Assembly (NCBI GenBank): GCA_025403435.1
Contig: CM046348.1
Coordinates: 15,190,034 to 15,254,033, forward strand
Length of the DNA stretch: 64,000 bases
Direction: 5' to 3'
From: Artocarpus heterophyllus
Lineage: Eukaryota; Streptophyta; Magnoliopsida; Rosales; Moraceae
The notes beneath the pieces were generated by a model, which saw nothing but the letters and a program-made list of their open reading frames with translations, was not told the origin of the DNA and ran no database searches. Positions 22,038-33,628 of this stretch are shown piece after piece. How positions within the stretch are numbered: position 1 is the first letter of the stretch; every line of letters begins with the position of its first letter. The translations under genes were made by a program, and so were the position numbers.

Positions 22038-24197
22038 GAAAATGGCGACAGATTGGTGTTCAAAGCGAGAGGGAAAAAAACTGAATTTTGAAAAGAATAA
22101 GAGGGTTTCTTTTGCAGAATGCCTAAATACCGCATTTTTTTTTGTCCGCTTAGATAATAGTCTCCTCCTTCTTATATTGCAAATAACGGAAACACCGTTG
22201 TATGTATAAAATCTAATTTATATACTTTTGGAGCGTGCCAAGATAACCTTTTTCAACTTTTATTAAATACAATTTAAAATATTATTAAATCAAAATACTA
22301 AATTAAATTAGTCTTAATAACTCCAAAAACAATTTAAGTATTTGTTTGACTGTTTATTTAAACATATTTTTTTATTTAATATTTTAATTAATTTTTTTGA
22401 AAAATAATATTTAGTATAGATTGGGAATAGTAATCCTGATATTTTTAAATATTTAATAGTTTTAGGGGTATTTGTGTGATGACTTAGTTGCTTAAGTCAT
22501 TAATTAGCACTTTTCTTATGCTCAATCTTACTTAATTAGTCATGAAAATATGGAATACATTTTTTCAACTTAAAAACTTATAAACTTCGAAACATATTTA
22601 CATTATTCCATTCGTACTAAAAATATTTATATAATTTGTTTAACTTGTAAATATTTAACACATTTTTACAAAATAGTTTTTCATTTGTCATACAAACTTA
22701 TAACATATTTAAACATAGTTTTCAAAACAGCAGAACTCTTTTTAGTAATGGTATCCATACCCAAATCTACGTGATGTCCAATTGCCGTTCCCAGCTCAAC
22801 CGCATATCTACTTCGGCCCGTTGATAGGATTTCTTATGACAAGAAATAATTAAGTGAGCTATTGTTTAGTAAGTCTAAACTTAACCCACAAAACATTCTC
22901 TCGAAAATTCAATGTATGATACCAATTATGCTTATTTATGAGTATTAACTTATTATTTTCATAGCATAACTTGAACTAATGGCTCAAGTGTATGTAACAA
23001 GTACGCATAATGGTCATCGTATCACTGATACCACAACATGAATATAACTTGATGCTCCCCTTGGGTTGGGAGGTTGGTCCAACATTCTTTTATTTTATTT
23101 GGTGAATTAATTTACTAATCCTAAATTATAGTGAGATACCATACATGATGCTTTGGTATCTTTATAGAGTACATAAGATATGCATTTCATAAAGAAATAT
23201 AAATAATGTTTTTTAAAACTGATTTTCCTATATCGTAGATGGGGTTTGAACTTACTTAGATTCTACATTGTTATTCTATTCTTGTTCCTTCTTAATTAGC
23301 TAAGCGTCTTGTTTGGACAGCATCCCGCAATTAGCTAACTTTCTTATTATCGGCTTATTGTTGATTAATAAATTTGAGCATTACATAGCTAAACTTCATA
23401 CTTAATTTCTTAGTTTCATTACTAACTGGCTAGTGGAAATTTCCCGCCAAGGGTCGTTTTCCTAAATTGAACATTTCGAGACTTGTTTAAGTCGTTTTTT
23501 AAAAAATGACTATTTTGGGCTTGACAGGTCCTAGAAAATTTTCCCAAGCTTGTTTTAATTAAAATTAACAATTCCTTACTACTCATATCGATGCGGAAAA
23601 TAAAACACAGGTTTTCATTTTTGCAAAAATTCTAGTTTAACGTAACTTTATGGTTTTGACCTGAAATATAAAAATCTTGACAATTTTAGCCCTAAAACCA
23701 AAGATGATCACTTTGCATGATTACGCTCGGTTTTTTGCAAAAAGTGAAACTTTCAAAAATTCATAGGTCAAATTCTTTCATTTTCAAAATGTTTCACACA
23801 ATTAAACCTTTTTGAAAATTCGTGACTAACTCTTGTAAAATTCCTAACTAAAAATCTGTGCAAAATTTTCAAAAATCGTTTGCAATTTTTAATAGTTTTG
23901 GCAAGATTTACAAATTTTGTATTTTAACTTTTTACAAATTCAAACATTCCAGTGGGGGTTTTTGACCAATTTTCAAATCTACCATATAAGAAACTCAAAA
24001 TTTTCAGTGGTTTCCAATTTAAATTTTCAAAAGTTTTACCCATGAAAGTCGTTTATATCTGTGTTCTGACAAATCTCGTATTTTGTGTGGAAAATAATTT
24101 GGTCTCTAATTTTGTTAAACTTTGATTATTTAAAAATCATCTAAACTTTGTATTTTGATAAAGTATGATAAACTCTCTTTTTAAGCACTAAAACCCT
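22038..24197. other. AT-rich intergenic region
   Basis: The first 150 bases upstream of 22037 should include the 5' leader and promoter of the PPR gene. The rest is AT-rich with no coding frame that I recognise. Parts near 22750-24190 have the texture of a decayed LTR, but I could not find paired ends or target duplications. Confidence 0.3.
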
Positions 24198-25056
24198 AGT
24201 TTTTTTTTTAATCGGCTAAGAAATCTTCAATTAAAAGTCACTAAAGGTAAGAATACAGCACAAAACCAGAGCCAACAGAACGGATGCTATAGATTACTAG
24301 ATAGTTTAATTGTATCCTTGACTCATAAGTGGGTCAGTATGACCGATTTTGCCACACAAGCCACATTCTATCCATGGACCCTAACTAAACCTTTCGAACC
24401 TATGGTACATACAACCGGCTTAGACTATCGTCTAGTCAGACATCTATATACCTTTCGAACATCAACTAAAAGTGGGGAGACTAGCTCCTTTATTACAACC
24501 TGAAAGCAACACCAAAAAAAAAAAAAAAAACAAGTTAAAGAAAAACCGCTGCCTCGACCTTGATCCACAGTTTTGAGCTCCCACAACACCAGCAGCCTAG
24601 AAACCTCCTTTACCCAACTCCGAACACCTACCCACCTGAGTAACCGCACGACCCCTCCTTGGCCATTGTAGCCTCACCGCTGCACACCCCCACTTGGCAG
24701 CATGAACCAAGTCATAGCTAAGACCCTTAACGCCGGTGCCCGATGGACAGCAACCAAACCCACCTAGTTGGTGGCAGACCTAAACAGCTGCCCCCACGAC
24801 TGTCTGGCCCAGCCCAAACTTGGAGGAGATTTGAGTCTCCCCTAGCCTCCAAGATCGACAGCATCTCTCCCCTCCATATTCTCGAGCTTAGAACAGCAGC
24901 AAGCTTCATTTCCCTCCTGATTTCATGCTCGTCCTCCAACCCGAGCAAGTCTCCCCTTTCCTGGCGTCACCAACAGTCCAACGATGTGCCAGCCACCGGC
25001 CCTTGGTATCTCTCTGTTGAAGAATTTCTCTTACTTTCTCTCTCTCTCTCTTAAAA
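24198..25056 (-). mobile_element. A-tailed retroposon, copy 1 (minus strand)
   Basis: On the minus strand the segment begins with a GA-rich leader near 25056 and ends in an A-run at 24198-24210. Its middle matches the plus-strand copy at 54864-55812. For example, WVGVRSWVKEVSRLLVLWEL here aligns with WVGGRSWVADALGWLALKDL there in a shared frame, and both nucleotide strings contain a GTGGATC core. A third related copy lies at 40756-41516. No target duplication was found for this copy, so its limits are approximate. Confidence 0.55.
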
Positions 25057-25473
25057 CAACAAGTTGCTTTTGGTCTAGCTGTTTTTTCCATGGTTGTCTT
25101 CTTAGGATAAAGTTTCTTGCCTTCTTAGGATAAAGTAAAGTTGTTCTAAAAATGTAAAATTGAAATTCATCTAATTTTTTTACATTATAGTTGAAAGGTG
25201 TAAGAAATCAGGTAATTTAAAAGGAACAAGGGAGGGTGGTTTTTTTTTTTTTCCTCTCTCTTAGTTACAAGGAATAGCAAGGTATATCCCACTATACTAC
25301 ATTTTTTTTTTTTGGGATGCCCAGTATGATACCTGATGTGGACGCTTAATACAAGCCATAATGCGTACGCCAACATAACATTTAGAAACTAGAGAGTGAA
25401 AGGAAAGTGAAAAGCACTTGTGTGTGATTAAGAAACTTGCCGTTTAAATTGATTAAAAGATATAGATCGTTAT

Positions 25474-26301
25474 TAGGGCTGTACAAAACCTGCCCCGCAT
25501 CCGCCAACCGCCTGCGTCTGCGCCCGCCCATCTTGAAAAAAACGGGTTTACGTTAGCAACCTACTGACGACTGGGTTGAACCCGCCCACCAATATATTCA
25601 GGTGGACGGATTTGGTTTTAAGTTTTTGAGGGCGGGTTCAACCCGAACCCGCCCGCCTATATACTTAAAAAAAAAAACTTATAATTTATTTGATTTTGTT
25701 CTTATTTTAGAGGTGATTGAACACTCTAAGCACGGGCTCGGCTGCCTCTTAACATATTGGAAACTAGAAATTCTCCTATTATTTTGTGAAGTGATCAAAA
25801 TTCAAATCAAGTAAGTTAGTAGAGAAAGCCCTAAAAAGAAAAAGAACACTTGACTTTGTTCATCATTCCATTTGTACCATTCTATTATTTTCGAACCCAG
25901 TGAATATGCTTTAATTTTTATGGACTCTTGACTTTGTTCATTAGTTCATCCGTAGTTGATGTTTCTTGTTGCAGTGAATGATTATATTTCTTAATTTGTA
26001 CTTTTGAATATGGTCATTGTCTTTAGGCATCAAACTTGCTTGTTGTTGGGAATGCTTTATGTATTATCATCTTATATTTTCTACAAATTTTCCTTATTTT
26101 CTAAAAAAAAGTCTAAAAAATTACATTGGGCAATAGCATAGGTCTAAACTGCCTCAACCTGCCCGCAACCACTCAAAACCAAACCGAAACCACCTGTCAT
26201 GTGATGGGCGGTTTGCGGGTTGGTTAATCGCCAACCCATCATTCAAAAAAACTGCACCGTACCTGCCCAAAAACCGTCAAACTGCCCGCCGTTCACCTCT
26301 A
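25474..26301. mobile_element. Non-autonomous hAT-like DNA transposon
   Basis: The left end TAGGGCTGTAC and the reverse complement of the right end, TAGAGGTGAAC, form short inverted repeats of the hAT type. The flanks ATCGTTAT (25466-25473) and ATTGTTAT (26302-26309) match at 7 of 8 bases, the 8 bp target duplication expected of hAT elements. Subterminal regions are rich in CCCGCC/GGCGGG. The 828-base body encodes no transposase. Confidence 0.75.
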
Positions 26302-26387
26302 ATTGTTATGGGCATATCGGCTCAAATTTAAGAACCATAATTCGCTTATAACTCAAGCATGAATATTCCGTAAGCAATGTAGCATCT

Positions 26388-26390
<3 letters not shown>

Positions 26391-26461
<71 letters not shown>
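26391..26461. repeat. (TA)n microsatellite
   Basis: About 70 bases of almost pure TA dinucleotide with two CATACA interruptions. Confidence 0.95.
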
Positions 26462-26463
<2 letters not shown>

Positions 26464-27481
26464 GCTAAAGCATCTATAATTCAATTGCAACAAATGAGTT
26501 TTGTCGTGGTTTAAGTAATATACGTGTATCACGGCAAAATATGTGTCCAACTATTTTTATTCATTAATCATATCACTTGTCACTATTCTAACTAGTAGCC
26601 ACAACTCTCGTATTAGATTTGGATTTTAGTAGGAAAGGTAACCTCACGAAAACTAAACACTACATTTTAAGTTTTTGAGATTGCTGTACCATTTTTGTTA
26701 AATTTGTTGGGCTTATTGCTTTATTAGTTCTTATTAACTACTCATGGACTAACTATCCACTGGGCTAAATCAGTTTTTTTTTTTAAAAATAAAAATGATA
26801 CTTTATGTCATCTCATCCCATTTCTATCGTCTTAACACAAAATTGAATGAATTAGACAAGTACTATTTTTAAAGATTCGAGTTTTAAACTTATCTTGTTT
26901 GTAGAAAATTTTAGCCTAAATTTTACATCAAACTATATTGATGAATAATTTGGCTATATAAGTGATATTTAACATAAATAAACACAAAATCCGAATAGGA
27001 CAAAAAGAGCTTGATTCTTGCAAGTTTCTTGTTCTATATAGACAGTTTATGCTAATTTTAACATTAACATTCTTTATAGGGTGAAAAGTGTAAAAAAGTA
27101 AGAAGATGGAGACATTTTGAGAAAGTAGGTTAATTGAAATAAAGAACCTGAATTCCTCAAAAGAAAAAAAAAATAAAGCAAAAATCCTTGTGGGGATCCA
27201 CACTTTTAACTCCTTCAGTGGAAATAAAAAGAAAACTTTAACCCAAAAAAAAAAAGTGGGATTACTAAATTCTCAAATTATTCTTATAATTTACTTAAAT
27301 GAAAGTAAGAAAAAAGCCGGCAAAATGGTGATTTTATGGGAAAAAAATGTATTTTTAGAGGAAAAAATGTGTCCTCTGTTTATCTTGTTTTTCACCTTTT
27401 ATATTTTTCTTATCCCTCTTGTTTTCTTTCTTTAATATCAAAGATAGTGCAAGCAAAAGTGAAAACTTACAAACATAGGGT
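26462..27481. other. AT-rich intergenic region
   Basis: No gene, repeat array or paired transposon end is recognised here. The open frames at 26928-27203 and 27190-27435 are short and low-complexity. Confidence 0.3.
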
Positions 27482-27637
27482 TAGGGTGTGTTTGGCAACC
27501 TAATTCTAACTATCGACAATGTAAAACTCTCACATGCTATAGTTTAAAACAAAAATATGCTACAATATAAAGCTCTCACATATTACAATATTTATAGTTC
27601 TAACTTATAATTTCAACTACGTTTACAAACACTCTCA
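27482..27637. mobile_element. MITE, copy B of the GGGTGTTTGG family
   Basis: The left end TAGGGTGTGTTTGG and the right end ACAAACACTC match copy A, and the interior carries CTCTCACATGCTATAG and AAAGCTCTCACAT, the reverse complements of the copy A phrases. It is more diverged than copies at 5805 and 44407. Confidence 0.55.
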
Positions 27638-28510
27638 TAAAAGTTTGAATAAGCATGGCATTTGAGACAAGAAGGTATCAAAGTCTCGATTAGGATTTTA
27701 GCCATTTGTTTTGCATCTTACTCTTCCCAACAAAGCGATAGGAAAAATAACATGAAAAGTTTACCTATTTAGTAGTGTTTTAAAAATAGATGAAAATAAT
27801 TTTATCTTTAAAAATAAGAATTTTTAAAGAATTGTGTTGAGAGTTTTTAAAATTTTTATCTTAAAAAACGTGTAAAAATATTTTTAAAAATTCCCGAAAC
27901 AATAATAAACGGGTCCACATTTTTGGTCTCCTCGATGGAAAGTTCACGTTATTTGGTCCCCAATACACTGGCTAGAAAATTACCAAGCATACATGCCAAC
28001 CCAAATGAACAAAAGGACCTACTAACGTTGAGAAAACTACTCGGCAAAATCTCATAAGCCCAAAAGGCCTACTAACTGCCACCACCCACCTTCATATAAT
28101 CATATTCAACTTAACATAGCTGGCCCTTATTAATTGCAAAATACAACACTAACCCTTGATCTCCTCCACGTGTACGGTCATGATCTCATAACCCCAAGCC
28201 CATCCCCCAATTAAATGTTTTCAACGGCCTTTTAACACATGGCCAAAAGCTACAGGCCGGTCAGCACATGTAAGAAAGCCCACTTGATCTTCAATCCAAC
28301 GGCTCAAAATCAAAACGCGGACAAGAAGTTGCTAGACCTTTAACTCCTCTCATGCATATATAAACACAAGGTCCCCTCTTTTGCATAACCATCTCAAAGT
28401 CTCAACCAACAAACAAACATCCTCCTAGTTTCACAGCTACTACTACAACAACCAACAAAACGCAAAAACCCCCCCAACAACAAAGAGGGGAAAAAAATAA
28501 TCACAACATC
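27638..28510 (+). promoter_or_regulatory. Upstream region of the small CxxC-protein gene
   Basis: Upstream of the gene at 28511 there is a TATATAAA box at 28357-28364, about 150 bases before the ATG, and a G-box CACGTG at 28167-28172. The segment between is richer in C and A than its surroundings. G-boxes bind bZIP and bHLH factors, so control by ABA, light or stress is possible but not shown. Confidence 0.5.
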
Positions 28511-28717
28511 ATGGTTGTCTTCTGTTTTCTTGTTGATCAGAAGAGAAAAGTGAGGCGGAGCAAGCCGGCGGCAGGCACGTGCTCGCGGTGCGGTGGCGGC
28601 GCAAGCGTGGCGGATATGAGGACAGCTACAAGATTTTGTTACGTCCCGTTTTATTGGAAATCTTGGAGAGCTATTATATGCACCTTTTGTGGAGCTACTC
28701 TCCGATCTTACAGATAA
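28511..28717 (+). CDS. Small conserved plant protein with two CxxC motifs
   Basis: A single-exon frame of 68 residues, starting MVVFCFLVDQKRKVRRSKPA. It has a basic segment at residues 11-18, a CxxC at 24-27 (CSRC), the stretch RFCYVPFYWKSWRA at 41-54, and a second CxxC at 57-60 (CTFC). The spacing could form a small zinc ribbon. I recognise the whole as a widespread plant family of about 65-70 residues with near-identical members, but no function is known to me. Conservation of this pattern and a TATA box at 28357 support a real gene rather than a chance frame. Confidence 0.88.
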   Translation: MVVFCFLVDQKRKVRRSKPAAGTCSRCGGGASVADMRTATRFCYVPFYWKSWRAIICTFCGATLRSYR

Positions 28718-31700
28718 ATTTAGATATAGCCTTGTGTTATTCCTCAGATTAGTATGCAGGTGGTTTGCATTTTTTGACCCCTTTTTTATTGTATTCAATT
28801 TGTTCATATATGGTTCGTTTATTCTTTTTATTCACACTTTTTTCTTCGAGTCAGTAGTCACTAACACTATGAAATATAGATTTGGTGACAAAAAAAAGTT
28901 GTAGCTGTTTAAAGTAACTCCTCATCCTAACAAATTCCACAGAGATCACGTTGTAATTTTTTTGGGGTAAAATTGATACAGAATCAATTAAATAGGAAAA
29001 CGACACTGTTTAAAAAAAAAAAAACAAAAAATGTCACTGTAATTAACAAACATAGCTTTAAGTTTAAAATATTCAAAAAAATTTATTTGCAAATGAAAGA
29101 AGGTCATTTTGCTAATTTCACTTTTTAAAAGTCGCCATTTTGCAAATTTACCTCCAAATCGCCGGAATTCAAGTACAAATCAACGAAGAAAAGTCCAGAA
29201 TATCTCTTCTGCCACTCCCCATTTTCCATAGCTCAAATGCAAAGGCATTAATAACATTGATGTTGCAGCCAACAAAAAGAAGTAGACATGGTCGCCAGTA
29301 TCCACCACAAGTAGTATTATCATCCTCTTAACGAAGAGAAAATAAAACAGAAGCGGAGACATGATAGCAATAAACAGATTTAAGGCTAATTAATATTGAC
29401 CGCGAGAAAAGGAAAAGATCATCACATGCGGTCATAAAAGCCATATGGTGGCCCCAGTTATTCACATTAAATGTTACATTATGATACTTGCCAAGTACTC
29501 AAATATGTAAAATGAGCCGGACACCCCGTGTACAGAGCACTCCTACGTAACCTCACGAGGTTTAAACTAGACGCCATGCTAATAAAAAAATAGTAAATCT
29601 TAATCTAATAAGTATATTATTTATTAGATTGAGAACTATATTTATAAATAACAAGGTTTTAATCCCATAAAAATGAAAAAAAAAATTTAACCATATAAAC
29701 ATTATTATTAACCTTATATTTGACAAACCCATTTAAACCTGTCATTTCAAACTATTCGCGATAAAATTTTTATGTCCTCTGTTATAAGATAAAAATATAT
29801 TATAATATAAAATTTTTATATAATATATTAGGTACGAATCACATGACCATAGACTTATAGCCCACAGGTACATAAAAATTTGAGCAATAATCGAGCAAAA
29901 CTAAACTTTGCGCACAACAAAAGGACTGGGTACAGCTAGTGGGGTGCAGAATTCAGGGAGGGGGTACTTTTATTTATTGACTAGACAGCAGATTACAGCT
30001 TTCAGCATTTATTTTGTTGGTGAAAGATGGGGTACTCCTTTAATTGATATTGCCAATGCCTTTTAAGAATTTTAGGTCACTTTTTTTGAAACCATTAAAA
30101 TCTTAGCCAGTGGCCTTCTCTCCGTTTACAGTAGCTACGTGCTTGAAAATATCTTTTGATATATTTAACTGCCGATCATTTTGGGGTCTAATTCACTATT
30201 TGCATGTAAATGATTTTATTTTACTTGCAATTTTAACATTCACGACAGTAATATTGAAATCTTTAAAATGTGTAAATATATTGCTTTATTTTATAATTTT
30301 AATTAATGAGAATTACTCGAGTAACACTAAAAAAAAAATCTTTTTAAAAATGTTTTTGTGGGTCAAATATATTTAAGGAAAAAAACAAACCTACAAAACA
30401 TTATCTAGAATCTCAAGTTTACTACTCCCAAAGAAGAGCGTGTATAAAATATTGTTTGACTTTTTAGAATTAAATGCATTCAAACGAATACTCGTTCTGC
30501 AGGTAATAATTGTGAAAGAGAGGGGGAATGAGGATCCATATTGTTTGGTCAACTGTAAAAGAAATGTTTAAAATATATATTCATGTGTGTGTGTGATCTA
30601 TGGATGGAAAGAATATATGCATAAACTAGCTGTATATTCGAATTTTAGCGGGTTATTGTATAAGATGTTGTTACCGTCAGTTTGTTGTAGGAGTTTCAAA
30701 GTTCAACATGAAAAGAAGGGAGACATTGTTGTTTGGTTCTTTAGTGTTAGCAAACCATGCACAAAAGTAAATAATACTTGTTTAGGCTCCAATAGCAATG
30801 TAATTTATTAAACATGGAAAGTGAAACTAACTATAAATAGTTTTTTCTATCTAGCTCCATTCATAGGTTATTGCATTAAGTTTTTTTTTTTCCTTTTTCT
30901 TTCTTGAAAACAAATAAGATAAAGGATGACGTATCTAAATTATCTGGAAGAGGTAAAACTGTATCTCCATATAGCATATGAATCTCTTATAAAATGAATT
31001 GTCTATATACTCGTTTAATGTGATGGGAACCTATACTAAAGTGGCTATAACCCAAGACTTTATCTAGAAGAATTAGTAGCCTTACGCCCCATAAATGACC
31101 GGTGGTTTATGAAGTCGGTCTAAATCGGCTAACACTACTCTTCTGTCCACTTTTAACACAATTAGGCTGGGTTAAATAATTTATCTTATTAATAAAGAAC
31201 CTCGATTCTTTTTGTTGAATATCAGAATGTTGTTAAAGAGAGTGAAGATACTAAATTCAAGGTAATGGTGTTAAAATTGAGATAGTGAATTAGGGTGTAA
31301 ATGATATCAACTTCATAATATTCTTCTAGTTATACTTGATTTAGAAACGAGAATGACTATGATAATGATGAGGAAAAGAAGATAGTGAAGGTGAGGAGCT
31401 TGAGAGAGACTTTTAACAAGACAAGTAATGAAGTAGAAAAGGATGATGATGACCAAATTAATAAGAGATGCCGACCTGCAGGCCGATATAACAGGCTAGA
31501 ATATTGACCATTGTGATCAAATGAAAACGACAATATGATGGTGAAGATGCACAGACAAAAGCAAGTTGGAGGGAACACGGCGACGACAAAGATGGCTACG
31601 AAAGATGATAGTGGAAGGTGATAGCTAGCAGAATTTGGTAGGACTCATTAGGTCCAAGAATGAGCTTAAGTTTGTGACAAGGGCATAGCAAACATCCAAA

Positions 31701-32784
31701 CTGCTTTTTTTGATTTTTGGGTTTTCAACTAATAGGTTATTACTATCCCTCATCAATGTCTATTGATCTAGCAGACATTCTTATGCCGAGTACAAACTAC
31801 AAAGCCTGGTTACTTTCTTCCGCTGGTTTTGCCAAGCGTTTGGCTCATGGATTTTTTAAGTTTGAAAGTTGGAACGTGTGTTTGGTAAGGAAAAAAAATG
31901 TTCTATTTCCAAACTGATTGGCTGGTTTTAACCAGCCCAAAATCATACTTTTGAGAATTCATGTCTCCCTCAAATTCACACTTTTGGAACCCATTTCTAC
32001 AATATCCTTTCCCCCCCTCCTCTTCCTCCACTTCTTAAAAAGCATCTGCATGTTCATACTCTATTCTTTCTCTTTAGATTCATATTTTAACTCAAACATC
32101 CAAACGCCAGTTTAAATTGCAATTTAAACCACTTTTCAGATTTCACACTTCAAACAAAAAAATTCAAACCTCTATATTTCAAACTGAAATCTAAACGGAC
32201 CCAGAGTGAAGAATCTAATGCATATACACTGCACTAGCTAGAGGACTAGTGGGTCGAAATGGATTCAACCGAATAGCATTTGGGATGCCACATAAGACAC
32301 AACTCCACCATGCGATAGCATGCCACGAAAGAAGCTACTAAAAAATTTATAATTCTAAGCGTTTGTGGTCCGCCAAGAAAAACCATGATGATGCGGGTGA
32401 TCATTTTGCCGGCGGAACAGCTTGGAAGCAATCAAGATGACAGTTATTATTCCTCTGCCTCAAGCTTTGACATTTTTTTTTGGTTCCTTTCACATTTAAT
32501 AGGGCTGAAAGTCTCCTACATGTCATTTGTTCTACTTTTATATGATTTTGATTTTACAATGCCTAAGCATGCTCTTTTCTACATACGCTGCTTCTATACA
32601 TGAATCCCCCATTTCAAAACCAGAAACAATGGATTTATAACCAACTTTACTGTCACTATTCACTATTGTGTCCTTTATTTCAGCCGAGTGGCGACAAAAA
32701 TTTCTTGGCCAGAAACGAGCAGATAAAGTGGAATGTCAACAACCAGGTTGATAAAGAAGCTACTTTGGAGAATATTGCATCTTA
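28718..32784. other. Large AT-rich intergenic region
   Basis: About 4 kb without a supportable gene. A possible diverged MITE spans about 31876-32202: the left end GTGTGTTTGG pairs loosely with the right end CTAAACGGACCC, but no target duplication is seen. Open frames at 29140-29331, 30110-30376, 30587-30811 and 31717-31917 lack recognisable motifs. Confidence 0.3.
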
Positions 32785-33132
32785 GAGTATGTTTGGTAGG
32801 AGGGAAATATGGAGGGAGGCAAAGAGGTAGAGAATGAGCCTTAATCTATCGTTTGGTTGAAGGGAAGAAAGAAAAGAAAAGATAGAAGGAGAGGCTCTCC
32901 CTCTTGATCCACTATTTTGGAACCTCCTAACAAATCTATCGAATTTTAATTAAAAAGACCTTGCTATCCCTCAAAATGAATTATTAACAAATAATAAAAT
33001 AGATAATTTTGTAATTAGACATATAATTATGATCCATTCTTGCAACTCTCCTTTGCGCATAACATGACAGATTATCCCAATCCTCTCCATTATTTACATT
33101 CGTCCCTCATATTCCTCTTACCAAACGGAGCC
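32785..33132. mobile_element. Tourist-like MITE (PIF/Harbinger type)
   Basis: The left end GAGTATGTTTGGTAGGAGG and the reverse complement of the right end, GGCTCCGTTTGGTAAGAGG, form an imperfect inverted repeat. TTA lies directly outside both ends (32782-32784 and 33133-33135), as for Tourist elements. The 348-base interior is non-coding and rich in GAAA/AGGGA. Confidence 0.65.
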
Positions 33133-33628
33133 TTAGTATCGTCTTATCAGTATTAACTCAAATGTTGAATGATATAAGCTTACTCGCGCATCTGAAGTTT
33201 TTCTCTTCATTTTTTTTCAGGAATTTGACTGCTTTGGCCGTGGAGCATGGTTTTTAGATTTAACACATTAAGACGTGTGACATGGGGAACATATATTCGA
33301 ACATACACAATCTAAGGAATATATACATATATAGAAGATTAAGATTGGAAGTGAGCCAAAGATTAATTTATGCGAAATAAATTACTAGAGACTTAGATAG
33401 TTTAAACCAGTCGATGAGAACAATATAATTGAAATCAAGGACTGGAAAATTCAAGTCTGACAATATAATAAGAGAACGTCACTGGAAGCTCCTCTTTTCC
33501 CCTCTCTCTCTCTTTTCCCCCATCTTTTTTCTGCTAATCTGGAGAAAAAAGAAAGGGGCGGGGCAATAATGGGCAAAAATAACCCACAAATGAATGGGAA
33601 AATATCAGGACCATATTAGAGTTGTTAC

